Shown piece after piece: positions 8,371-16,439 of a stretch of 64,000 nt of DNA. The notes under the pieces were generated by a model. The model did not search any database, was not told the DNA's origin, and saw nothing but the letters and a program-made list of their open reading frames with translations. The stretch covers positions 1 through 64,000 of the forward strand of contig CALWRF010000026.1 of NCBI GenBank assembly GCA_944383885.1. The letters run 5' to 3'. Positions within the stretch are counted from its first letter, which is position 1. Each line of letters begins with the position of its first letter. Source of the DNA: an uncultured Clostridia bacterium (GTDB lineage: Bacteria; Bacillota; Clostridia; Lachnospirales; Anaerotignaceae). The translations under genes and the position numbers were made by a program.

Positions 8371-9595
8371 ATTTTGCTTTTTTATCAATATACTCAGCTT
8401 TAGTTTTAGAATACACAATTTTCTGCTCGCTGTATAGACCTATATAACCTGAAAGCATATAGCTTGTTGCGCAGGCAACGGCAAAAAACGGAAGCCCGGA
8501 AGAACCAAAAAGCTCTACAGAAAGAACCATTGATGTTAAAGGACAGTTTGTTACACCGCAAAAAAGGCATACCAAGCCAATTCCTGTACCAAATGATGAA
8601 TTTAAGCCCACAAGTTTTGATGCCACATTCCCAAATGCCGCTCCGGTAAAGAAAGTCGGCACAATTTCGCCGCCTTTAAAACCGGCTCCTAAAGTAAAAG
8701 CAGTAAATATTATTTTAAGCAAAAAAGCATACCATACAATATCTCCCCTGAATGCATAAGCTATAATCTCCATTCCGGCTCCGTTATAATCTTGGTTGCC
8801 GACTATAAAAGTAAGCAGTATAACTATAAAACCGCCTGCTATAACTTTTAAAAACTGATTTGGAAGATATTTTTTATATAAATTCGACACTTTCTTCATT
8901 ACTATGCAAAATAATATGCTTACAAAAGCGCACATTATAGACAAAGCTATAACCCTTATAATATTGGTAGGATTAAACTCGCAGTATTTTAAAATAGTAA
9001 AATGAGTAGGTGATACAAAAAACATCTCAGCTACCATTAATGCTGATAAAGCCGAAATAACGCAAGGCACCAAGGCTGAAAAATGCATTATGCCAATACT
9101 TACTACCTCTATTGAAAATACGGCAGCAGTTACCGGTGTGCCAAAAAGCGCCGCAAAAGCAGCTGACATTCCGCACATAGTCATTACATGCATATCTTTA
9201 TCATCTAAATTAATAGACTCTCCTACTGCATGGGATATGCTGCTTCCAATTTGAAGGGCAGCGCCTTCCCTTCCTGAAGAGCCTCCGCAGAGATGTGTTA
9301 TAACAGTTCCAACAAATATAATAGGCAGAGTTACAATGGGCACAGTTTTATTTTCCCTTACAGTATCAATAACAAGGTTTGTGCCGCCATGATTTTCAGC
9401 TCCGCAGATTTTATATATCCAAGCTATATATACGCCGCCAAAAGGAAGTATTAATATAAACGCCGGAAACTCATGCCTTAATTCTGTAGCAAATTCTACC
9501 GCATAATGAAACCCTGTCCCAACAAAGCCAACTATAATGCCTACTATAACAGCAATTAAAGTCCATTTTAAAAATGCCTTCATATCGCCGAACAA
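8369..9595 (-). CDS. ClC-family anion channel/antiporter
   Basis: 408 residues with about ten hydrophobic segments. The ClC signature GREGAALQIG is present with the gating glutamate at E110, and the later GGEIVPTFFTGAAFG corresponds to the GxFxP anion-site motif. The first ClC motif, GSGIP, is not recognisable; its place seems to be taken by GAENHGGTN (residues 65-73). Such a change is known in ClC branches with other anion selectivity, including the fluoride-exporting CLC-F group, but I cannot assign the ion, and there is no fluoride riboswitch upstream. Start TTG at 9595, with GGAGGGG five bases upstream; an ATG four codons later is too far from it. Confidence 0.85.
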   Translation of the reverse strand: MFGDMKAFLKWTLIAVIVGIIVGFVGTGFHYAVEFATELRHEFPAFILILPFGGVYIAWIYKICGAENHGGTNLVIDTVRENKTVPIVTLPIIFVGTVITHLCGGSSGREGAALQIGSSISHAVGESINLDDKDMHVMTMCGMSAAFAALFGTPVTAAVFSIEVVSIGIMHFSALVPCVISALSALMVAEMFFVSPTHFTILKYCEFNPTNIIRVIALSIMCAFVSILFCIVMKKVSNLYKKYLPNQFLKVIAGGFIVILLTFIVGNQDYNGAGMEIIAYAFRGDIVWYAFLLKIIFTAFTLGAGFKGGEIVPTFFTGAAFGNVASKLVGLNSSFGTGIGLVCLFCGVTNCPLTSMVLSVELFGSSGLPFFAVACATSYMLSGYIGLYSEQKIVYSKTKAEYIDKKAK

Positions 9596-9754
9596 TAAAA
9601 CCCCTCCAATAAGTCTAATTAAAAATATATTAAAATTAAATTAAAATCCCTATTTAGATATTAACATAATATTTATTTTCTTTCAATAAATGGTTTTATG
9701 TTTTAGCGCTAATAGGCATTTTTAATAATAAAAGGCAAATTTTTTATTATTATA

Positions 9755-10828
9755 CTATATCCTGAAACTGTTTATAGCTTCAGCCATATATTCCATATCT
9801 TCCTTATTGTATCTTTGGTCTATAGGAAAAGATATAATCTCTTTTCCCATACGGCTTGTAGCGCCGATTTTATTTACCGGGTCATACAAATAAGAACGCC
9901 ACAGGACAGAAGGATATATACTGAATTTTTCAACTAAATAATTCCACATTTCATCACGGTAAGTGCAGTACATAGGCATATTGAACGGACACTCGCTTTT
10001 TTCCCTCACCGGTATTGCCTGCCTTAAATAAGGAGAATCAATAAGTGTCCTTAAATATCGCTCATTATCCTGTCTCTTTTTTATCATAGGCGGAACACTG
10101 TTGCATTTATATATAAACTGCGTAAAGTCATTCATAAGAAATATTTCGCCGTTGTCTGAATAATTGTTCAGCTCCTCTTCAACCTGAGCAAATAAATCTG
10201 CAATTTTGCTGACCGGGTAATCCAGCATATCTTTAACAACCATGGCTTTAAGTATCTGTGGATAAAGCTTGTCGCACTGTTTGCTGTCTTTAACAAGGTC
10301 TCTTAAATCTATTGTAGCAAGTGAGTTATCGGAATATATAACACCGCCGTCAGGAACAGGAAACCATTTTCTTATAGACGAAAGGGCATAGTCTCCCACT
10401 TTAAGCCCGCCTGAAAAAATGCTCTGAGTATTATCCTCAATTACAATAAGGTTATATTTCTTTTTAATTTTGTTAATTTTCTCAGCAGCCTCATCACTTA
10501 ATAGGTGACCAAAATAATTTGTTATGTAAATAGCCGCTGTATCTTTTGTAATTTTACTTTCCAAATCTTCAAAATCAATTGTAAAGTCATCATTTACAGC
10601 ATAAAAAACAGGTTTTGCACCTTCAGTAAAGCCATAAATGACAGAAAAACAGGAAAATGCCGGCGCGAGTATCTTTTTATTTTTTATAAGCTGGCAAAGT
10701 ATTTTTATGCAGCTTCTGCCGCTGTCAAGAAATATGCAGTTATATCCCCTTAAATAATCAAAAACCGTATACTCTTTAAGACTCAAGTTGCGCACTTCAA
10801 TATTGAAGTCATATCCCATTGTATGCAT
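9755..10828 (-). CDS. DegT/DnrJ/EryC1-like PLP-dependent aminotransferase fold protein
   Basis: 357 residues with the fold-type-I pattern of sugar aminotransferases: a glycine-poor N-terminal domain; VIEDNTQSI, where D132 would contact the pyridine nitrogen of PLP; and SSIRKWFPVPDGG, with K154 in the Schiff-base position. This family transfers amino groups to nucleotide-linked keto sugars. No sugar-nucleotide, glycosyltransferase or polysaccharide gene is adjacent, so the substrate is unknown and the gene is an orphan. Start ATG 10828 after TAGGAGG with a 7-nt spacer. A small hairpin at 10876-10898 lies in the leader. Confidence 0.75.
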   Translation of the reverse strand: MHTMGYDFNIEVRNLSLKEYTVFDYLRGYNCIFLDSGRSCIKILCQLIKNKKILAPAFSCFSVIYGFTEGAKPVFYAVNDDFTIDFEDLESKITKDTAAIYITNYFGHLLSDEAAEKINKIKKKYNLIVIEDNTQSIFSGGLKVGDYALSSIRKWFPVPDGGVIYSDNSLATIDLRDLVKDSKQCDKLYPQILKAMVVKDMLDYPVSKIADLFAQVEEELNNYSDNGEIFLMNDFTQFIYKCNSVPPMIKKRQDNERYLRTLIDSPYLRQAIPVREKSECPFNMPMYCTYRDEMWNYLVEKFSIYPSVLWRSYLYDPVNKIGATSRMGKEIISFPIDQRYNKEDMEYMAEAINSFRI

Positions 10829-10979
10829 TTAACTGCCTCCTATAAAAAATTTTGTCTTTAGTAACTTAAAATATATAAAAACCACATATAGGTTTTTACT
10901 CATTTAAAATTTGCTGTAAAAAATATCTATAAATTAATTATATCACTTATAAATATTTAAGCAATAATTAGTTATACAT

Positions 10980-11010
10980 AAAAAGCCATAACACATAGTT
11001 ATGGCTTTTT
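10980..11010. terminator. Terminator downstream of gap
   Basis: Thirteen-bp perfect stem AAAAAGCCATAAC / GTTATGGCTTTTT with a 5-nt loop, about 28 bases after the gap stop. T-rich on both sides. Confidence 0.85.
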
Positions 11011-11037
11011 TGTTATATTATAATATATTTTTTGCAA

Positions 11038-12066
11038 TCAAATTCCTGCGGCTGTATCCTGTTTATACATATATTCTATAAGTTCAACAAGTTTTGTTGA
11101 ATAGCCCCATTCATTATCGTACCACGCAATTAGCTTAACAAAGTTTGAATCCAGCATAACGCCTGCTTTTTCATCAAAAATACAGGTATTTGTTTCACCT
11201 TTCATATCAGATGAAACCACATCGTCGTTTGTATAGGCAATAATGCCTTTCATATATGTTTCGGAAGCTTCTTTAACGGCTTTGCAAATTTCTTCGTATG
11301 TAGTATTTACTGAAAGTCTTGCTGTAAGGTCAACAACAGAAACATCATTTGCCGGAACCCTGAATGACATACCTGTAATTTTTCCAGCAAGCTCAGGAAT
11401 AACCTCAGCGCATGCTTTTGCGGCGCCTGTTGTTGATGGTATTATGTTGTTAAATACACTTCTTCCAGTCCTTCTGTCTCTTCCGGCTCTTGCGTCAACA
11501 GCTTTTTGTTTAGCTGTAGCTGAATGTATTGTTGACATAAGCGCCTGTTCAATACCGAATTTATCCTGAATTACTTTAGTAAGCGGGGCAAGGCAGTTTG
11601 TTGTGCATGACGCGTTTGAAACTATTTTATATTCAGGCTTATATGTTGTATGGTTTACACCCATAACAAAAGTAGGTGTAACCTTATCTTTTGAAGGTGC
11701 TGAAATAACTACTTTTTTTGCGCCGCCGTTAATATGTACGTACGCTTTTTCAGTTGTGTTATAAACACCGGTTGATTCTATTATGTATTCGGCTCCGCAT
11801 TTAGTCCAGTCAATATTGGCAGCATCGCTTTCGGAATAAACCATTATTTTTTTACCGTTAGCAATAATTCCGTCCTCAGCCGGTTCAAGCCTGCCGTTAA
11901 ACCTGCCAAAAACAGAATCATACTTAATCATATAAATCATGTCTTCAATATTGGCGTTTCTAAGGTTTATGCCGCAAAGCTGAAATTCATCAGGTCTTTC
12001 CATAAGTATTCTGAAAACAACCCTTCCTATTCTACCAAAACCGTTAATGCCAACTTTAATAGCCAT
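11038..12066 (-). CDS. gap: Glyceraldehyde-3-phosphate dehydrogenase
   Basis: 342 residues. NAD(P)-binding GINGFGRIGR at the N-terminus, catalytic C154 in SNASCTTNCLAPL and H181 in STIHSATA. It catalyses oxidative phosphorylation of glyceraldehyde-3-phosphate in glycolysis in the cytoplasm. Oddity: at the position where NAD-specific enzymes carry a ribose-binding aspartate (NDLTDA) this one reads NLRNA, one residue shorter with Leu/Arg instead, so coenzyme preference cannot be assumed to be NAD. No other glycolytic gene is adjacent; it stands alone with a strong promoter (12120-12148) and a terminator (10980-11010). Confidence 0.97.
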   Translation of the reverse strand: MAIKVGINGFGRIGRVVFRILMERPDEFQLCGINLRNANIEDMIYMIKYDSVFGRFNGRLEPAEDGIIANGKKIMVYSESDAANIDWTKCGAEYIIESTGVYNTTEKAYVHINGGAKKVVISAPSKDKVTPTFVMGVNHTTYKPEYKIVSNASCTTNCLAPLTKVIQDKFGIEQALMSTIHSATAKQKAVDARAGRDRRTGRSVFNNIIPSTTGAAKACAEVIPELAGKITGMSFRVPANDVSVVDLTARLSVNTTYEEICKAVKEASETYMKGIIAYTNDDVVSSDMKGETNTCIFDEKAGVMLDSNFVKLIAWYDNEWGYSTKLVELIEYMYKQDTAAGI

Positions 12067-12889
12067 TTAAAAAACTTCCCTTCTCAGTAATAAATTTACG
12101 ATATAAACTATACATGTTTACTATACAAAATAACATTATTCATGTCAATACAAAAGCTGATTTTTCACAATAAAAATTTAGTTTATCTTATCTAAAATAA
12201 ATAAAAATTATATAAATAATGACATTTTCAAAATAAATCCGCATAATACACAGCAAATTTATAAATTTCATACTATAATATAGTATAAAATTATTAGAAT
12301 TAATTTTAAAACAATAAACTCCAATAAGAAAATATATAAAAATATTTATAAGTAATTTTATAACCATAAATTTATATTCTATTAATATTATATTTTTCGT
12401 ATTTTTTTTACTGTATAATCCATATTTATTTTTCTGCATGTATTATTTCACTGGCAATCTCGCCAAAAAGTTAAGTTTGAATTAACCAGAACTATAGTTT
12501 AGAAGTTTAATGCCAGCAGAAAACTTTCGGTCAAACTTCACAAATACATGAAATACACATACATAGTATAATGTCAGTGTCAGAATTATTGCTCAAAAGG
12601 ATAATAAACGGCACTTGCTTGCAAGTAAATAAAATGTATACTAAAAAAGCCCCAAAATATTATTTTTTACAAAATATATTCTGAGGCTTTTATATACAAA
12701 TTTTAAAAATATCAAATGCTGAAATAATAAATAATAAAATCATTTTTTAGGTTTATATTTCAGCACAACAAATCAAAGCTTTATAAGCGATGTCTTCATA
12801 TTTATTTAAACAATAAAAAATATATTAAAATATTTATTCAAATTTAATATAAAGCGTTCTGAACATTAAAAAAGTAATGATTATAAAAA
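12067..12889. other. Long AT-rich intergenic region
   Basis: About 820 bases containing the gap promoter at its left edge and an imperfect stem around 12643-12690 (AAAAGCCCC ... GAGGCTTTT) that could be a terminator for a plus-strand transcript. A 83-codon open frame at 12188-12439 (minus) is nearly all A/T-encoded residues and has no ribosome binding site. I see no supported gene; a small RNA cannot be ruled out in 12560-12690. Confidence 0.5.
12120..12148 (-). promoter_or_regulatory. Strong sigma-A promoter of gap
   Basis: Minus strand: perfect TTGACA (12148-12143), 17-nt spacer, TATAGT (12125-12120). The GTATAGT of the -10 box recurs 13 bases further downstream in the leader, which may be an operator-like direct repeat. 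Confidence 0.85.
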
Positions 12890-13102
12890 TCATTGTTTTC
12901 TCTTAATAGGTGTTATATTGCCATTTTCGTCTACAAACTCTATTCTTTCTATCTGGGCACGGACTTTTTTTCTAAAGTCCAAAAGATATTCTTTTCTGAG
13001 CTTATCGCGCTCAGCCTTTTCTTGGTCTGTAAGACCTGAAGTTTTGGCTTTTTTGGCTAACTCATTTATTCTTTTAAGTCTTTCAGATTCTTCTTCTGGC
13101 AT
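12890..13102 (-). CDS. DUF896 (YnzC-like) small protein
   Basis: 70 residues, highly charged and helical: ERLKRINELAKKAK, then GLTDQEKAERDKLR, then DFRKKVRAQIERI. This pattern is typical of the DUF896/YnzC family of small cytoplasmic Firmicute proteins, whose function is not well settled. The start ATG at 13102 is preceded by AAGGAGG at ideal spacing. It is transcribed divergently from the small membrane protein at 13184. Confidence 0.85.
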   Translation of the reverse strand: MPEEESERLKRINELAKKAKTSGLTDQEKAERDKLRKEYLLDFRKKVRAQIERIEFVDENGNITPIKRKQ

Positions 13103-13183
13103 AGACGTTCCTCCTTACATTATACTTTAAAAAACGCATATTTAAGTTTATAATAGTTATATAAAATAAAAGGCGGTGGTTTA

Positions 13184-13468
13184 ATGGACGCGTCATTAGT
13201 ATTTTTTGGAATAATAGGACTATTTTCCGCATTAATAAAGGCAGCTGTTATTCTTGTTCTTGTTTTATTAATTATCAATGTCGCAAAAGGCGGGTCCGGC
13301 ACAAAAAAATATCAATACGGCAAACACACTTACCCATCAAAAAACGAAAAATCCTTCAGCGATGATAAAACAAAACGAAAATCTATATTCAGCCGCAATA
13401 AAGACGTTGACTGCGACTTGGACGAGCGTATTTTCGGTCCTAAAAATCAGCATAAAGACTTATTCTAA
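13184..13468 (+). CDS. Small membrane protein of unknown function
   Basis: 94 residues: one or two hydrophobic segments at about 5-34 (FFGIIGLFSALIKAAVILVL), then a charged, Lys/Asp-rich cytoplasmic tail containing CDLDERIFG. I recognise no family. ATG 13184 follows AGGCGGTGG; a TATAAT lies at 13149-13154. It is convergent with lepB and shares a bidirectional terminator with it. Confidence 0.7.
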   Translation: MDASLVFFGIIGLFSALIKAAVILVLVLLIINVAKGGSGTKKYQYGKHTYPSKNEKSFSDDKTKRKSIFSRNKDVDCDLDERIFGPKNQHKDLF

Positions 13469-13472
13469 AAGT

Positions 13473-13514
13473 AAAAAACTGCTGACAGGCTTATTCAGCC
13501 TGCGGCAGTTTTTT
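13473..13514. terminator. Bidirectional terminator between the small membrane protein and lepB
   Basis: Stem AAAAAACTGC ... GCAGTTTTTT enclosing a second stem CAGGCT / AGCCTG; T/A runs on both sides. It overlaps the last base of the lepB stop region. Confidence 0.85.
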
Positions 13515-14061
13515 AGTCCAGAAACTCAAAACCTTTATAGTATTTAAAATACACTTTTCCGAGTATTTTATCTTCTTCAACATATTTATTTACCCAAAAT
13601 CTTGAGTCAAGAGAATCGTTTCTGTTGTCACCCATCATAAAATAGCAGCCCTCAGGCACTTCATAAGGTCCGAAATCCCCTACAGGCGTTTCTTTAACAA
13701 AATCATCGTTAAGCGGTTTATCTGAACCGTCTATATAAACCTTTCCGTCGCGTATTTCAACGGTTTCTCCTGGAAGACCTATTACCCTTTTTACATAGAG
13801 CACCGATTCATCATCGGGATACTTAAATACAGCTATATCACCTCTTTGAGGATGTGAAAAATAATATGTCAGCCTTAAAGCCATAATCCTATCGCCGGGC
13901 ATTATAGTATTTTCCATAGAACCTGTAGGCACAGTAGCATTTACAATTACAAACGCGTTAATCCCAACAGCTATAAGCACAGCCAAAACTATGGTTTTAA
14001 TCCAGCTTATAATTTCGCGCCCTGCTCCGCCTTTTTGTTTTTGCTCTTTATTGTCACACAT
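13513..14061 (-). CDS. lepB: Signal peptidase I
   Basis: 182 residues from the ATG at 14061. One N-terminal transmembrane segment (about 18-42), then the catalytic serine motif PTGSMENTIMPGD (S48) and the catalytic lysine in YVKRVIGLPGE (K91), followed by the conserved MGDNRNDSLDSR box. It cleaves signal peptides of secreted proteins on the outer face of the membrane. An in-frame extension to 14139 exists but overlaps the upstream gene and looks unlike a LepB N-terminus; the nearest ribosome binding site, AAGGA, is rather far (14 nt), so translation may be coupled to the upstream gene, which ends at 14072. Confidence 0.92.
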   Translation of the reverse strand: MCDNKEQKQKGGAGREIISWIKTIVLAVLIAVGINAFVIVNATVPTGSMENTIMPGDRIMALRLTYYFSHPQRGDIAVFKYPDDESVLYVKRVIGLPGETVEIRDGKVYIDGSDKPLNDDFVKETPVGDFGPYEVPEGCYFMMGDNRNDSLDSRFWVNKYVEEDKILGKVYFKYYKGFEFLD

Positions 14062-14071
14062 AATACAAAAA

Positions 14072-14506
14072 TTATTCCTTTTCTTCCTTATTGTCAGTTT
14101 CCTCTGTTGTGCTGATTTCGTTTTTTGATAAAGGCACAATATTTACGCCTTTTTCAAAATCATCATCACTTACTTCATACTCAGAATCAGCATTTTTCTT
14201 TTTACTAACATTTCCAACAATCTTATTAGTTAATTCTGTAGCCTTTTCAGATAACTTCCTCATTTTAGGCGTTGTATCATCAACAGCCTTTTTAACAACA
14301 GGTTTGGCATCATCAATCATTTTTTCAGCTTTTTCAGCAGCTATTTTGGCAAAAGAGCTTATATTAGCTCCTGCTTTAGATAAAACTGACTCTTCTTTAT
14401 CATTAAAAGCCGTTTCGTTCATAGCTTTAAGCAGCCTTTCAGCTTCATCAACTGTAATAATTCCTTTTTCAACCATAGATAAAACCGCAAGTCTTTCTTC
14501 CTTCAT
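14072..14506 (-). CDS. Small acidic coiled-coil protein with SHOCT/YvlB-like N-terminus
   Basis: 144 residues. Residues 1-30 (EERLAVLSMVEKGIITVDEAERLLKAM) match the short helical motif found at the start of YvlB/SHOCT-like envelope-stress proteins, where a MVEKG-x-I-TxxEA pattern is usual. The rest is a Lys/Glu/Ala-rich, amphipathic helix-like region (about 40-100) and an acidic tail; no membrane segment. ATG 14506 follows AGGAGGG. It lies in a tight cluster between the membrane protein at 14524 and lepB, suggesting a role linked to the envelope. The function is unknown. Confidence 0.7.
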   Translation of the reverse strand: MKEERLAVLSMVEKGIITVDEAERLLKAMNETAFNDKEESVLSKAGANISSFAKIAAEKAEKMIDDAKPVVKKAVDDTTPKMRKLSEKATELTNKIVGNVSKKKNADSEYEVSDDDFEKGVNIVPLSKNEISTTEETDNKEEKE

Positions 14507-14523
14507 ATATATCCCTCCTGTAT

Positions 14524-15363
14524 CTATCTTTTCATGCCGGTAATTATTTTTAACACTTCAATAATAACCGAACTGAAATCCATATTCATATTTATACGCA
14601 GAATAAGAAGTAAAATGAGAAGTACAAATAAAACTATTATAAAAGCGCGTTTTGCAAGGCGTTTTGTTATTCTTTTCCTGCGCCTCTCATTTTCTTTAAA
14701 CAACACATTAGGCGAAACATACATGCCGCCTAATACGCCTTTTTTAACATAAGTGGCAATCCTTTTTTCATTTCTCAAAAGGAAAAAAGCCCTTTTATCG
14801 GCATTAAAAAAATAATCAACGCCGTTTTGCACTCCTTTTATTCCGCGTATTTTTATTATACCATTTTTTCTGACAGGCGAACACTTAATTATAATAAATT
14901 TTTGATTTTGAGAAAAATATCTGTCAAAAGCTGTAAATATTACAGGAACAGAAATCCATGCGCACAAAACACCTAATACAAAAGCTGCATTTAACGCGTT
15001 TTTGTGTAAAAAATCCTCTGCAAAATAAACTATATAACCGCTTGATAAGCATTGATAAAAATAATAAACAAATATAATGCAGTTTATCAAAAACATAATA
15101 ATCCGGCTTATTTTAACTTTATTTCTCTCAGGTATATACCACAGCGCAGTATTAAAAAGAGAAAAGACAGTTAAAAAAGTCATTGCAAAGCTTATTATAA
15201 TCACTATTCCATTAATATTAGAACTGTCAAAATTATTATAAGACATACCTGCAACAGGGATTGTCCAGAACAATATATAAAGGTATTTTTTCCTGCCGGT
15301 AAAAGAAGCGCTGAAAACAGCGTAAAAACTAAGTATAATTGAAATCAACCCTAAAAACGCCAT
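14524..15363 (-). CDS. Polytopic membrane protein of unknown function
   Basis: 279 residues with about five to six hydrophobic segments: four or five in residues 1-150 and one near the C-terminus (about 237-257, IIVLFVLLILLLILRI). A hydrophilic middle part includes the basic stretch ERRRKRITKRLAKR. No family recognised. Start ATG 15363 after GGAGGCTGG. First gene of the group 15363 to 13513 with the coiled-coil protein and lepB; the spacing to the coiled-coil gene is 17 nt. Confidence 0.65.
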   Translation of the reverse strand: MAFLGLISIILSFYAVFSASFTGRKKYLYILFWTIPVAGMSYNNFDSSNINGIVIIISFAMTFLTVFSLFNTALWYIPERNKVKISRIIMFLINCIIFVYYFYQCLSSGYIVYFAEDFLHKNALNAAFVLGVLCAWISVPVIFTAFDRYFSQNQKFIIIKCSPVRKNGIIKIRGIKGVQNGVDYFFNADKRAFFLLRNEKRIATYVKKGVLGGMYVSPNVLFKENERRRKRITKRLAKRAFIIVLFVLLILLLILRINMNMDFSSVIIEVLKIITGMKR

Positions 15364-15405
15364 TTCCAGCCTCCAAATTTAAAACTTAAATATATTTAAC
15401 TTATA

Positions 15406-16278
15406 TTAAATGCCTCTGTAAATTTCAGGTCTGAATACTCCAGCCTTTTCAGCTTTTTCTATCTCCTCAAGCATTTTTTTGTTGTCTTTATTAAAAGTGC
15501 CTTTCAAAGGCACATAGTTTGAGGCGTGGTTGGCTCTGAATATCGTGCCTTCTGAATCCACGTTTTCAATAAATATTTTAAGTTCCTCCATTACCTCAAC
15601 AGGACCTAAAAGCTGGAATTTTCCTGCCTGATAATCATTGTAAAGCTCTGTTCCAGGCTCTACCATAAGGGTAAGAAAGCCTACGTATTCCGGCTTTATA
15701 ACACTTATAAGCTTTGCTGAGTTAACCGCATGCTCTTTAAGCCTTTCTTTTCCGCCAAGACCTGATATAAGTGTAATTGAAACTATCATGCCAGCTTTTT
15801 TAAGCTTTAATCCGGCAGAAGCAATTTCTTCAGACGTAACGCCTTTTTTAACATCTCTTAAAACAATGTCATCACCGCTTTCAGCGCCCATATAAATCAT
15901 GTCAAGACCGGCAGCTTTGAGTTTTGCCAGTTCTTCGTCTGTTTTCATATTTACATCTGCCGGTGCGCCATAAGCCGAAATTCTTTCGCATTCAGGATAA
16001 AGCTCATGTATCTTATTAAGTATATAAAGCAAATCATCTGTTTTAACTATAAGTGCGTCCCCGTCAGCAAGGAATATTCTCCTTACTTTATAATCACGGT
16101 AATACTGCCTTGCATCAACTAAATCTGCCACAACTTCGTCAAGTTTCCTTACTCTGAACCGCTTATCTTTAAACATGGCGCAGAAAGTGCATTTATTTCT
16201 TGCGCAGCCTATTGTCAGCTGAATTATAAGGCTTCCCGCCTCACTTGGCGGTCTGTAAACTGCTCCTTCATATCTCAT
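15406..16278 (-). CDS. Radical-SAM protein (elp3/HemN-like fold)
   Basis: 290 residues. The iron-sulfur/SAM motif is GCARNKCTFCAMF (C25, C30, C33: Cx4Cx2C), a spacing seen in one subgroup of radical-SAM proteins. It is followed by LADGDALIV and YMGAESGDD, matching the usual SAM-contacting strands, and by LISGLGGKERL. The substrate is unknown; no SPASM or B12 domain. ATG 16278 has GAGGAGA upstream. It lies 42 nt upstream of the membrane-protein gene at 15363 and may share its transcript. Confidence 0.85.
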   Translation of the reverse strand: MRYEGAVYRPPSEAGSLIIQLTIGCARNKCTFCAMFKDKRFRVRKLDEVVADLVDARQYYRDYKVRRIFLADGDALIVKTDDLLYILNKIHELYPECERISAYGAPADVNMKTDEELAKLKAAGLDMIYMGAESGDDIVLRDVKKGVTSEEIASAGLKLKKAGMIVSITLISGLGGKERLKEHAVNSAKLISVIKPEYVGFLTLMVEPGTELYNDYQAGKFQLLGPVEVMEELKIFIENVDSEGTIFRANHASNYVPLKGTFNKDNKKMLEEIEKAEKAGVFRPEIYRGI

Positions 16279-16403
16279 TTGTCATTTCTCCTCAATAATT
16301 ATAATATAGTCAGCATATATTATAAATTTTTATTGGTCTTTTATCAAGGCTAAATTATTTAAACATTTTTTGAACTATTTTTTAACATTTTTTTACATAC
16401 AAA

Positions 16404-16427
16404 AAGCGCCGCAATTAAACGGCGCTT
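16404..16427 (-). terminator. Terminator of the S-layer-homology gene
   Basis: Eight-bp GC-rich stem AAGCGCCG / CGGCGCTT with an 8-nt loop just beyond the stop at 16440; on the minus strand it is followed by TTTTTG. Confidence 0.8.
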
Positions 16428-16439
16428 AAAAATACAGCA

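Noticed and set aside
9596..9754. Possible fluoride riboswitch upstream of the ClC gene
   Set aside because: I searched for the conserved core (GATGG ... and a GC-rich pseudoknot) on the minus strand and found only AT-rich sequence.
12188..12439. 83-codon open frame on the minus strand
   Set aside because: Nearly all Ile/Tyr/Phe/Asn/Lys from AT-rich DNA, no ribosome binding site, no recognisable feature.
14062..14139. Upstream extension of lepB
   Set aside because: It overlaps the end of the neighbouring gene, gives a basic 26-residue leader not typical of LepB, and has no ribosome binding site.
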